Shown here: piece by piece, positions 46,266 through 57,315 of the stretch
How the letters are laid out: every line of letters begins with the position of its first letter
Numbering within the stretch: position 1 is the first letter of the stretch
Assembly: GCA_037501455.1 (NCBI GenBank)
Contig: CM074865.1
Coordinates: 18,112,501-18,176,500, forward strand
Direction: 5' to 3'
From: Lantana camara
Taxonomy: Eukaryota > Streptophyta > Magnoliopsida > Lamiales > Verbenaceae
DNA length: 64,000 nucleotides
The notes under the pieces: model-generated
Databases searched by the model: none
What the model was told of the DNA's origin: nothing
Seen by the model: the letters and a program-made list of their open reading frames with translations, nothing else
Made by a program: the position numbers and the translations under genes

Positions 46266-46854
46266 TAATTTTAAGGGGCAGTTATTTAGGAGGACCAAAT
46301 ATCCCCAAAAGTTATCCTAAACCTCCTAGTTTGAAAAATATATGTTTTAGGTTACCAATACACAAGTTATTTTTCCTAAACCCCCCATAACACTGAAAAG
46401 TCTGTTTTGCCCCTTTTTTGTTTTTGTTTTTTCCTTCCTTCCCTCGCTGGAAAAATCCATTCCCAATTTGGAAAAGATTTATCTCATTTCCGCAAGGATG
46501 CAACCACGTTTCCACTTCGTCGGCAATGAGAGCTAACGGCGACGACTGCAGGATAAAGATAGACGGCGGCAACGACAACGAAGACAACAAGTTATTGATA
46601 AGCGGCGGCAACGAGAATCGATTTAGTCGATTTAGGCATTGTGTCCTGTTTCCTGTGCTACTCTAAGGTATTCTCCGCGTACGAATGTTAATTATGTCAA
46701 TTATACAGTATAATTCACTGATAATTTGTATCGAATTGAATTGCTGATAATTTGTATCGAATCGAATTGTTGATCCTCTGCAAACTGATAGCTCAAATTG
46801 GTATTCTGAAGATGGAGTTGGCCGGTGATGAAGCTCAAGATAAGGAAATCCTAG

Positions 46855-48032
46855 GAAGTTGTTGGTTTAACGGCGAAATTACGGTATTTCCAATTCGGCG
46901 GAGCGGAGATTCACGCGCAAATTGGTGAAGAGTGGTCAGACTACAACTCTGATACTTACGTGCTACAATACCTCGCACCCCATAAAAAAGGTTTGTGGGT
47001 TAGTTTGCGGCGCGGCGGGCAGATTCCGACTATGATCCAACTGCATGAACTTGCTAAACTCAACATTGGTGAGTAGGGGTGAGCATTCGGTAAAACCGTA
47101 CCGAACCGAAATTTCGGTTACAAAAATACCTACCGATTACCGAACTGAACTTCTCGGTTCGGTTCGGTAAAAACCGAAATTATTTCGGTATGTTTCGATA
47201 AAAAACCGAAATGCCGAATTTTGAAAAAAAAAGAAAAGAAAAAAGAAGTATAAACCCTCGACTGCGGAAAGAAAGCAGAAAACCCACAACCACCGCTTCC
47301 TATTCCATTTCCAGAGACAATCAAGAAGAAAACCCACCTCCACCGGACCACCACCACTTCCTATTCCATTTCCAGAGACAATCCTTAATTACAACAAATC
47401 TACCAACAAAGCAGAAAGACCCACATAAAAAATCCTAAAAAAATTGCAGAAAATTGAAGCCTTGGAGGGGAAGATTAGAAGGCAACAGGGAATGCGGAGC
47501 GCGGTTAGAACGGCAATGGCACGGCGGCTACGACGTGTTGGCGAGGTGCTGCTGGACCGACAATGGTATGGCGGCGAAGATGGGTGAGCGAGACGCAGGT
47601 TCTAGGGTTATTTATCCCAAATTCCAAACTCAAATCGATAAGCATTCTTAATGTAAATATATGTTTATAAATGTATGTAATATTAATGGTTAGTCTTAAA
47701 ACTAAAAACGTTACTGATATAAAAACATGTTTTTAAAGAAAAAAGAAAGAAATTTAATAGAAAAACATATTATATATTATACATATAATATATCATATTT
47801 ATTTTATATATATATATATACATGTAATATTTCGGTATTTGGTTCGATACGGTAAACCGAATCGAGATTATCGAAACCGAACCGAATACCGAACCGAAAT
47901 TTCGGTTCGGTAATCGGTACCGACCGAAATTTTGGTTTCGGTCGGTTCGGCCGGTTTTACCAAACTGTGCCCACCCCTATTGTTGAGATGAGAGAGATTC
48001 GACCTCTTGCCTACGCTTCCATCGAAGAGAAG
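46855..48032 (+). pseudogene. Unidentified exon split by an hAT element
   Basis: A frame open from 46855 to 47073 reads ...IHAQIGEEWSDYNSDTYVLQY..., continues to IQLHELAKLNIGE and then meets a stop made by the insertion. Skipping the hAT element and one duplication copy, the same frame goes on at 47988-48032 (MREIRPLAYASIEEK) to a good splice donor, AAG|GTATGAG. So this was once a coding exon. I do not recognise the protein. An upstream short frame (46418-46666) ends near another donor-like CTAAG|GTATTC and may be a first exon. It sits inside the Mutator-like element and may be a captured gene or an element gene. Confidence 0.5.
47066..47987 (+). mobile_element. Non-autonomous hAT-type element (with flanking duplications)
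   Basis: The element is 47074-47979 (906 bp). Inverted ends: left TAGGGGTGAGCATTCGG, right (inverted) TAGGGGTGGGCACAGTTTGG, both running into GGTAAAACCG. Both ends are filled with short ACCGAA/TTCGGT repeats. The 8-bp duplication TTGGTGAG (47066-47073) and TTGTTGAG (47980-47987) differ at one base. Eight-base duplication and G-rich TIRs fit hAT. The interior has a 25-bp direct repeat (near 47298 and 47358) and no transposase. Confidence 0.8.
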
Positions 48033-48350
48033 GTATGAGATTTTTAATTTATTCTGTTCTGTGTTAACACTATATTAATTCTGGTCAGTAATATCATTCT
48101 GTGTCAAGAAGAGAAGATATAACCCCTACGCCTATGGTTCATGCTTGGCCACTGTTCGTTCTGAAGTTGAGGATTGACCAGATCCACTGCGTGTTCTGGA
48201 GTTGAGGATTGATTTGTTTTTATACACTCCCTGTTATGATTATTTCTGTTTGTTTGAAACTACGTTAATAAATTACTTGAAGATGTTTTTTTCTTAATTT
48301 GATCTATGGAAATGCATTGCTTGTTCAAGTTATTTGGTGGTTGTAATAAA

Positions 48351-48582
48351 GCTGACTTTGTTGAGTGACGGGTTAAATATGCGTAGTTGAAAGTTGAGTG
48401 AAGGGTTAAATATGCGTAGTTGAAAGCGGACTTTGTTGAGTGAAGGGTTAAATATGCGTAGTTGAAAGCGGACTTAGTGAAGGGTTAAATATGCGTAGTT
48501 AAAAGCGGACTTTATTGAGTGATGGGTTAAATATGTGTAGTTGAAACCACACTTTGTTGAGTGACGGGTTAAATATGCGTAG
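48351..48582 (+). repeat. Minisatellite 1, about 32-43-bp unit, six copies
   Basis: Each copy contains GGGTTAAATATGCGTAG. Most add TTGAAAGCGGACTTTGTTGA. Unit length varies by internal deletion. Confidence 0.88.
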
Positions 48583-48890
48583 ATCACTAAATATCATCAT
48601 AAAACGATATGAAAGGACTAAAAGTTTACATATTATGAGAACAGACATATTAGTTACCATGTTTTTTCACTAAATACAATCATAAAACGATTTAGAAGGA
48701 CTGAAAGTTTACATATTATGAGAACAAACATATTAGTTAGATATTATGAGAACAAACATATTAGTTACCATGTTTCTTCACTAAATATCATCAAAAAACG
48801 ATATAGAAGGATTAAAAGTTTACATATTCTGAGAACAAACATATTAGTTACCATGTTTTTTCACTAAATATCATCATAAAACGATATTAG
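48583..48890 (+). repeat. Minisatellite 2, about 90-95-bp unit, three-plus copies
   Basis: Units contain TCACTAAATATCATCATAAA, ACGATA(T)AGAAGGA, AGTTTACATATTATGAGAAC and CATATTAGTTACCATG. One copy has an extra partial duplication near 48735. Confidence 0.85.
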
Positions 48891-49245
48891 TTTCAGATAA
48901 ACACACAATTACTCAACAATCTGCACTTTTAGTTTCATCCCATATTCTTATTTACTCAACAATCTGGAACTCCATATTCTTATTTACTCGACAAACTGCA
49001 GAATTAGTTTCAGATAAACACACAATTACTCAACAATCTGCACTTTTAGTTTCATCCCAATCTTATTTACTCAACAACCTGGAACTCCATATTCTTATTT
49101 ACTCGACAAACTGCAGAATTAGTTTTAGATAAACACACAATTACTCAACAATATGCACTTTTAGTTTCATCCCATATTCTTATTTACTCAACAATCTGGA
49201 ACTCCATATTCTTATTTACTCGACAAACTGCAGAATATGTTTCAA
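48891..49245 (+). repeat. Minisatellite 3, about 120-bp unit, three copies
   Basis: Units contain CAGATAAACACACAATTACT, CTGCACTTTTAGTTTCATCC, CTCAACAATCTGGAACTCC and CTCGACAAACTGCAGAAT. A related short direct repeat (TCAACTGTCATATATTTC) follows to about 49420. Confidence 0.85.
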
Positions 49246-49527
49246 CTGTCATATATTTCATCAGTTTATCTGTTTTCATATACTTTAATCAAACAACAAT
49301 AAACATAGTGCTCTGTTTTCTCTCTCACAGGATATATCAACTGTCATATATTTCCTCAATTTATCTGTTTTCATATTCATATACTATAATCAAATAACAA
49401 TAAACATAGTGCTCTGCACGAAATTCATTACCACCAACAATAAACATTTCATTACAAAACCAGTAACATACACTACAATCAAACTAACACTTATATTTAA
49501 ATATTAAACAATCTATAAACAACAAAT

Positions 49528-50168
49528 TTATGGGGGAGGAAACTGATTAGCCTCATCCGGATCATCCTGAGGGATGTTGGAATTAACACTCTCCTCAGAG
49601 TGTTCATATCCGGGGTAATCCGTGCTGTCTAAGGACTCGGGGTCCGAGTCCCTACCATCAATGTGGTACGCGTAGAGGTGCTCCTCTTCGCCCTCCAAAA
49701 GGTGTGTCTTCCGCACTTTGAAGATAAACCTAAGGTCATCGTAATAACGACATCCACGCGCCATGAGGTTAGAATTCCGGCACCTATGTAAAATTGAACA
49801 TCAAATAATGAACAAAAATTAAAAAAAATAGGGATTGAGTATGAATTCGACGTACAACATGACTATTCCCTTGATAATATACCATGGTATCAATTTGGGC
49901 ACGAACACGATCATTACCCATTTTAACTCCAGGACACCCCAACAATCTATGGCAGTTGTAAAATTCTATCCGAAGTCGTTTCACCGCTTCTATAACATCC
50001 CGGGGCCAGTATTCTCATTGGAATCGCCCTGACAACTCAAACGACACTTGAAACAGGGCTCTCTAGAAGCTTTCTAACCGATCGATTTTGTTGTCTGCGG
50101 CCTGTAGCCGAAGACGTTCAACCATGTAGGCTTCGGCCTCGCCATTAATGGGTGTTGGAGGGTGATTC
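49528..50168 (-). pseudogene. Gene fragment, possibly Myb/SANT-like, convergent with 46855-48032
   Basis: Minus strand. ATG at about 50168 opens MNHPPTPINGEAEAYMVERL, with stops shortly after. The frame 49984-49784 reads MKRLRIEFYNCHRLLGCPG, and 49764-49528 reads MARGCRYYDDLRFIF followed by an acidic tail ending QFPPP. An acceptor-like ACATAG lies just upstream of the last exon. The order (helix, LLG-PGV, then CxYYDDLxxIF) resembles plant Myb/SANT-like proteins found in the genome and in PIF/Harbinger elements, but this is a loose resemblance. The exons do not join in frame by the splice sites I can see, so it is probably broken. Confidence 0.4.
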
Positions 50169-50964
50169 ATGACTTTGTTTATCGAGGATTCGAGATCTGG
50201 GAGAGAAAGAGAAGGAAGACTTTTTGGAGGTGATGAAATGGGGTGAAAATGTGCAGAATTTCAGCGTACAGGGCAAGATATTAATAAAGGTGATTGACCT
50301 GAGAAACATATCGTCGCACCCCTTCATCTTCACCTCAGCAATTTTAGGCGGTCAAACTACGGGAAAGAGTGCAAACAGTTTTTTATTTAATTCAGGCGCC
50401 CCATCGAGAATGCATCACAATCTACTAAGTTTGTAGTGTAAATATTCATTTTATTAGTTATTGAAAGGTTTGTTTGTCTAGTTAAAGAAAAATTATAAAG
50501 TACTGTTTAGAACGTTGAGAGGCAGTTTTTGGAAGGAAAAAAGTCACCGGAAATGGATTGTCGGAAACGAGTCGCCGGAAATGGGTTGACGGAAAAGAAT
50601 CGCCGAAAAAGATTGAGTTTACTGTCAAGAAGAAAACCTCAGACGCGGGAAGAAGACAATGGACATCTGTGTCTTTCTTCACTTTATTAAGGGTATTATG
50701 ACACTTTTACAAGATTTATGGGGTTTACAAAAAATAGAAAGGATAATAGGGATCTAATATAGCTGTTTTCTGAGTTGGGGGGTTTAGGATAAATAGTTTG
50801 CCTTATTAGGGATTGTTCATTAATTCTCCGTAATTTTAATTGTAAGCTATTTATGATGTTCAACATGTACGCTCCCTTAAAGTTGATTTATGAGACTCTA
50901 AATATATAACATTTTATTAAATTAAATTTAAAAAAAAAATGTTTTAGACTATTTTTTTTTTCTA

Positions 50965-51545
50965 AAGGGTTAAATAATTTTTGCACCCCAAAAAAATATT
51001 TACACTTTGGGCATTTATCGCTTTCTAGTGTTTTGGATCCCTGGATCTTTTCGCATTGTATTTACACTTTGATTCGGATATTTAATATATGAGGTGAGGA
51101 CCTCGGTAATAACCTCACAGTCGCATTGACCAGTTCCCCACAAAAAAAAAAAAATTTTTTTTTTGCACCCCAACATTTTCCATGAATTGTATTTTAGTAC
51201 TCAACTTTTGAAAATTAAGGATTTGATTCACAACCTTTGATTTGTGTTCACTCTAGTGCCTAATTTCATTTTTCGGTAGAATCTTTCGGCCGAACTTCCA
51301 TGCAAGACACACACACGTGAGATTAATAAGAGCAAAATAAACACTTTTGTGCTCTCATTTCCTTATTTTGATATTCTTATGAATTTCATAAGTGGTATTT
51401 TGGCCGAAAGACTTTACCGGAAAATAAAATTAAACACTAAAGTGAACAAATATCAAAGGTTGAGTATCAAATCTTTAATTTTTAAAAGTTGAGTACTAAA
51501 GTGCAATTCCCTCAAAAGTTGGGGTGCAAAAAATGTTTAGTCCTT
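50965..51545. mobile_element. Mutator-type MITE with long TIRs, interrupted by a LINE tail
   Basis: Left AAGGGTTAAATAATTTTTGC and right (inverted) AAGGACTAAACATTTTTTGC begin inverted arms about 130 bp long, which also share TAGTACTCAACTTTTGAAAA-like and TCTTTCGGCC blocks. No clear target duplication was found. The left arm is split by the insertion at about 50992-51154. Confidence 0.6.
50978..51173 (+). mobile_element. 5'-truncated LINE 3' tail with target duplication
   Basis: A segment of about 160 bp ends with GAGGTGAGGACCTCGG, a short 3' sequence and an A run (51142-51154). The hairpin-like GGTGAGG...CCTC motif is shared with the end of the LINE at 20500-20520. It is flanked by the direct repeat ATTTTTGCACCCCAA (about 50978-50992 and 51159-51173, with an expanded T run on the right), as left by target-primed reverse transcription. 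Confidence 0.65.
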
Positions 51546-53647
51546 GAAAAAAAATATATACTCTATAACATTTAAAAAAAAAAAAATAATTTAGTAAAGT
51601 ATTATATATTTAGGAGTCTCATAAATTAACTTTGATTTTCATGTCAAAATAATATATTGATTTAAAATATGAGTTTTCTATAATAAAATATTTAAATATA
51701 AATATTTACTACATTTACGGTAAATATATAAAACACTAGCACTTTAAATTTAATATATAGTACTCATAGATATATAATATTTTATGTAAAAATCAGATAT
51801 GATACTCATAAATATATAACACTATATTTTTTCCAAATAGATTCTATTTATAATGTTGTTTGAAGCTTATAAAATAAAATAAAAAAGAAATCAAAAATTA
51901 AAAGAAAAATAATTTTGGAATAAAAAAATAGGTGGGTGCATGTATGCACCGATAAGCTTTGATTTCCTACAAGGCCTAATCTAAAATGCAATAATTAGTT
52001 GGTCAAAATTATGGCCTACAAACAGTCAAGTCCACTAGAAAATAGGACATTATCAAGTTGAAAAACTCAATAATTACCTACTACCACACTGAATTGAATA
52101 CATATTGATTTATGTTTGGATTTCCAATCCCATAACCCATAATGCACAGATATTTTTTTAAATATTATTTTATCGTATCGTTTCGAATACTCACGTTGGA
52201 TATCATATTCGACACACTTCATGTGAGTAACTAAAAAAATTCAATATCACCATATTCGTATCGTATTATATCCATATCGTGCCATATCCGTATCCGTTAT
52301 CATATCCCATAAGTTTTCATATATGATTGAATCAATGAAATAAAAGTCCAAAAGTAAAATGAGCGCTGCTTTCAGATCTTTGAAAGATCGCTTTGGGGCC
52401 AGTCTTATGTATGGCAATATCCAAACATATTGTAATTGGCTGTGGAATCTCTAAAGTGGTCTTTTTTTTTTCTTTTAAAACACATTATTAGGGTTAGAAA
52501 AAAACAAATTGTTATTGAAGTCAAGAATCAATCATGTGGCGTAGCAAGAATCACGTTATCAGTATGACCAATTTTGCAACTTTTAGGTACAAAATTAATT
52601 TTCTCAGTATATATATATATATATAATATCACAATTGAAACAACTTAATTCCATCTTTAATTTATGTTTGTACAAAAGATTATCATAGCATTACCGTTCA
52701 TATCATTATCCATAAGTTTCGTGTTCAAGTTATTAATTTATCTCGTACCAAAACAATCTAACAATATTAAACTTGAGTGACGATTTTCAAACTATCCTCA
52801 CTCTTCTCTCTCTTGTTCTGACTTGTCCCTTCATTTAGGGTACATTTACTGTAGGAATGTCTTAGAGACCTCAGTTTACACTTAAAAGGGGAGACTTGAT
52901 ATATACATAGCTAAGACAAGCTTTTCAACTAACGTGGAATAGAGAACCATTACCTTCTTTATCATCCTAATCCATGCATATCTTGCGTTGTGAGTCTCTT
53001 CATAAGAGTATGAGCCCTTACATGCATGGAAGCACGCACACATATTAATCACCCACTATTGATTTGCACCTATTCACTTGTACATAATTTAATCACTCGA
53101 TACACACAATAGTATCATCGGTCGCAATTAAACCTATCATAATTAACTTTTGAATTAATTGTGAATTATTTTTTTTCTAAATTTATATATAATATCTGTA
53201 GCAGTGGTATTATTATTATTATTATCATCATATTTTATAGTTTATGGCTGCTAGATGAGTGATGGAGGACTTCAAAAGTGCACTTTCGATATACAGTCAT
53301 GTGAAAAGGATTGAACTGTACATGCATAATGATCATGGAGTCCAATTATTCTAGACGACTAGAAAATAAAATCATATTATATGTTACTACTCTGTGTGAA
53401 CTGTGAAATGTGAAGTGGAGCACTGATACAAATTAAAGCGAAAGATGTAAAGTTAGAATTCAATGTCCTCTAAAGAGAAACATTAGTGTTAATTATTTAA
53501 TTTATTTATTAATATCTTTAACTATAGGTCTATACCAACAATATATAAGTATGGGCTTTTTTTATATATAAGTATGTGCTTTTTTTTTTTTAAAAAAAAA
53601 AGCCCATAAAGTATGTAAGGTGGTAGCCAAGGTGGGAGAATATATCG
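51546..53647. other. AT-rich intergenic DNA
   Basis: No gene recognised. It contains a dispersed repeat copy at 52150-52335, a TA run at 52608-52626 and an (ATT)n at about 53209-53225. Confidence 0.5.
52150..52335 (-). repeat. Dispersed repeat, copy 3 (inverted)
   Basis: On the minus strand it reads ATAACGGATACGGATATGG, CACGATATGGATATAATACG, a T-rich centre, TCACATGAAGTGTGTCG and AACGATACGATAAAATAATA, the same order as copy 1 at 38150. Confidence 0.6.
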
Positions 53648-53660
53648 CACTACAAGAAAA
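53648..53660 (+). repeat. CACTA 5' terminal inverted repeat
   Basis: CACTACAAGAAAA, the common plant CACTA end, recognised by the transposase. Confidence 0.92.
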
Positions 53661-53689
53661 ATCCCTTTTGCCAACGCCAATTTTACCAA

Positions 53690-54180
53690 CATTTGTAAAA
53701 CCGTAAGGATTAAACTTTTAGTTACGGTTTTTTGTGTGTAGTCTTAATAATTTATAAAAGACTACGGTAAAAACTAAAACTGTAATGAATAACTGATTAT
53801 TGCTTACGAAAGTACAAACGTAAGGAATAAAATTTTAAATAACTACGTTTTTAATTCAATCCGTAATCAATACTTAATTATTAGTTACAGTTGTACAAGT
53901 GTAGTACAAACGTAAGGAATAAAAATTTAAATACCTACGTTTGTAATCCAAACCGTAACCGATACTTAATTATTACTTACATTTATACAAGTGTAATCAA
54001 TAATCTAACTAAAAAACTACGGGTCTAACTAAAACCGTAAGCGAAGATCTAAGTATTGTTTACAATTATGTAATTGTAATTAATAAAATTAGAAAAGCCT
54101 ACGGTAATAAAAAAAACAGTAGTTATAAATTTCTTAAAGACTACACTAAAATTAATAGTGTAGCTAATACTTAATAATTT
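53690..54180 (+). repeat. CACTA subterminal repeats
   Basis: Many copies in both directions of CCGTAA / TTACGG / ACTACG within about 490 bp, along with a longer direct repeat (ACAAACGTAAGGAATAAAA, near 53815 and 53925). Such arrays bind TNPA in En/Spm. Confidence 0.8.
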
Positions 54181-54976
54181 TTATTTTTGACTATGTAAAT
54201 ATTCTTATACTTAATTATAATTAAATATATAAAAAACAAATTACACAATGATAACCTTTGTGAGACTTAATACAGTAGGGAGAAGATAAAAGTAGAAATT
54301 TTATTGTTTAATCAAGCAAACACATTGCGATAAACTGTACGACATTAAATTTCTTGTATGGTGGAAACATTGAACTTTGTTATAAAAGACTTCTAGCAAT
54401 TATATGAAATTTTTTTGCATGATCTAATTTTATTTTGTTATAATAATTAAGAAAGAAAAATAATTTAATTACCATAATTTTCGGAAATTATATTGTTAAC
54501 TTTTTCTGCTATAATAATTAAAATTTTGTGAATTAATTAAATTTTTTTTTTTTTTTTTTTTTTTTTGGTTACAGATAATTTGAAATTTGACTAATTCATA
54601 ATTCTCTTTGTACGTAGTTTAATTTTTCTGTTACAGATAATTTAAATTTTTCCACAAATTCTGGTTGTTAAATTTTTTCTGTTGTGGAGATAATTAAAAT
54701 TTTTGAAGAACTTTTACTTAAACAAACTCTTCTCAAATTTAAATTTTGAACAACTTTATATTTAAACAAACTCTTCTCAATTTTTATTTTCAGCTGGCCA
54801 ATCAATACTTCAAAATTTTTTAATTGTTGGAACTATCCAGTTTTCTCAATACTTCAAACTCCGTCCAGTTTTCTCAAAATTTTGATGAGTGCTGGCGGCA
54901 ATTAAAAAAATAGAAGAAAAATTTGTTGCATCCAAAAAGACTAAGATTCATGCAAGTATTCTGTTTCACCACTTTT

Positions 54977-55376
54977 GTATTTAGTTTATTTTCTTTGTGA
55001 TTACCATTTTTAATGTTCAAAATATCATTTTCCTTCTCCTTTCCCGGTTTCTCAAGGCATGTAAAATAACACAGGAGGAAAAATAAAAGAACGACGACAT
55101 TCATAGCATTAGGAGGAGCAATTTCGAAAAATTACATTCATGAAGGTATAATATCTTTCTTCGACCTCTGTATTTAGTTTATTTTCTTTGCGATTACCAT
55201 CTTTATGTTCAAAATATCATTTTCCTTCTCCTTTCCCGTTTTCTCAAGGCGTAAAGCAGCACAAGAGGAAAAATAAAAGAACGACGACATTCATAGCATT
55301 AGACGGAGCAATAGCATTAGCCATTAGACGAAGCAATTTCGAAAATTTACGTTCAAGTAAGTAATATCTTTCTCCG
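54977..55376 (+). repeat. Tandem duplication of about 200 bp in CACTA leader
   Basis: Units 54977-55168 and 55169-55376 both run from TGTATTTAGTTTATTTTC through AAAAATAAAAGAACGACGAC and TTCATAGCATTAG to GCAATTTCGAAAA. The second has a further small duplication (AGCATTAG...AGACG). A third start (TATTTAGTTGG) follows at about 55385. Confidence 0.85.
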
Positions 55377-55859
55377 ACCTTTATATTTAGTTGGTTTTTT
55401 TTATTTTAAAAAAAAATTTATGTCAATTTTTGCTTTATCATGTTATATCCAATTTTGTATGTGGCATGAGATAATTTGAGTAATCTATTTTAGGCTTTCT
55501 AAATCTGATTAGGCTTGATTAAATAATCCCCAAATTTTATATGTGAGATGAGATATTGAGTTAATCTATTTTGGGCTTTCTAAGTCAAATTAGGCGTGAT
55601 TAAACGGTTTGATATATGCAATTGGCAATAAGCTAATTTAATTAAGTAGCTAGAACACAATGGTTAAGTTTGACGTTTCATAATTTTCACAAGCATGTAA
55701 TTTAAAGGGCTATACTTTTATCTCAAGGACTTCCATAGCTATCTGTTAATTAATTATCTTATCTGCAAATATGTCTTGAGCGTCTCGTCTTACATCAATG
55801 ACCTTTTCTCCTGGCATATATTTAGCACGCTCAGTATACCCACTCTTTCTTCTACTAAT

Positions 55860-56340
55860 TCATACAACATATATCGCCCAACTACTACATTTGATTCCCA
55901 CTTGTAAATGTATATTTGAAACTCTTGATTGGCCATAATTCCTTGAGGAATCATTCGTTTTCGTGGACTGAGAATTGAAGAGGGAGTGGATTTGGACCAT
56001 GGTCCGCCGGAACACCTCTATAACGGCCGAAACGGTCGTTCCGAAACCCGAACCGGGCTGCCGTTCCAGCTGTTCCAGTTTGGAAACGATGGCCCACTTA
56101 GAATGGAATTTTCCGGCGTTATAACAGCACCATTCCAGTGAGTTATAACGGCGGGACGACATGGTGGTGGGATGAAAACGACATTTCGATGGCTCTATAG
56201 GGTTTATTTTCTTGGTTTTACTCTCCAGTCGAAAAGATCAGAGCGGAAGGACTAGAGGGAAAAGGGTGAGGAAGGGAAAAATTGGAGAAGAAAGGAACGC
56301 CGTTGTTGGGCCTTCTCAAATCTAGTTTTCATTTAGGGAA
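55860..56340. other. GC-richer segment inside the CACTA leader
   Basis: It stands out from the AT-rich surroundings. A 100-codon minus-strand frame (56162-55860) is open but matches no family I know. The plus strand has repeated CCGTTCC/AACGGTCGTTCCG words. It may be a nested insertion or captured DNA; I found no ends. Confidence 0.4.
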
Positions 56341-57315
56341 CGTGGAGTTGGATTTTATTACTTTTTTATATCTATTTATAATTTATATTTTATTTACTGT
56401 TAACATATTATTTATAATTAATTATAGCAGCATATAAAACTATTTAAAAGAAAAATATACATATAGAAAATTGAATTTAAATAATTTTTTATTTTTATTA
56501 ATTTTTATTATTTTAATACTTTTTTTTGTGAGGAATTAACTTTTTAAAGAGTTTACAAAATATTAAATAAAAATGACTTTAGTAAAATATTATAAATATT
56601 TTATATTTAAGTAAATTAAAGATTTTAAAAAATATTTTTTAAAAATATAATATTTTTAATTTTGAAAATACCTTAAATCAATAATGGCTCATACTTTTTT
56701 TGTAAAATTTCATAGATTAACAGAAATATATTATCTATTTTAACAATAATATAGATTAAATAAAATTATTAGATTTTATGAATTAAGTTTGATAAAAACA
56801 AGTTTTTTTTTTTTTTTCATTTTTTGGGAACATTAGAAAATAGGTCTATAGAATTAGTAGGAGCGAAGACAGACACAATTCAAGTCCAAACGGTTGTGTA
56901 ATTTCGTGGAATATGTACAGAAACTTCTCAGTAGATGTTGGTCTAATTTAAAAAAAAAAAAAAATCAATATCAATAGAAATTTCCATAAAGAATGTTTCT
57001 ATAATTTCTCAAATTTATATTTTTTGCAATCTCAAATCGACACAATTAAAAGAACAACTGTTAATTACATTATTTCTAATCCAAAATTTATTCATATCAT
57101 GTATTAATTTCCTTGTTAAATATTCTTAATTTTTTTAAGTCATGATGCTTATTAGAACTTATTTCTGTATTGAATAAAAATAATTATTTCAATTGTTAGG
57201 TGCAATTAATTGTAATGATCTATTTTATGTAAGAATATCCATGTTAGTAATATTCTATAGTTTGTATCTAATTATCAATCTTTTTTGACCTTATAAATTA
57301 TAAACTACAACAGGC

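Larger units (their letters stand above)
46266..50839. mobile_element. Mutator-like element (about 4.6 kb) with 9-bp duplication
   Basis: The element proper is 46275-50830. A perfect 9-bp repeat TAATTTTAA flanks it (46266-46274 and 50831-50839). The ends are long, diverged inverted repeats: the left has TTATCCTAAACCTCC and, about 60 bp on, TTTTTCCTAAACCCCCCATA; the right, inverted, has TTATCCTAAACCCCCC then TTTTTTGTAAACCCCATA. Inside, one gene-like fragment reads right from the left end (46400-48032) and one reads left from the right end (50168-49528), convergent as in MuDR. I see no MURA transposase motif. An hAT element (47074-47979) and minisatellites lie within. Confidence 0.62.

Noticed and set aside
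48351..49245. CRISPR-like array
   Set aside because: Plant nuclear DNA; units are tandem without unique spacers and vary in length.
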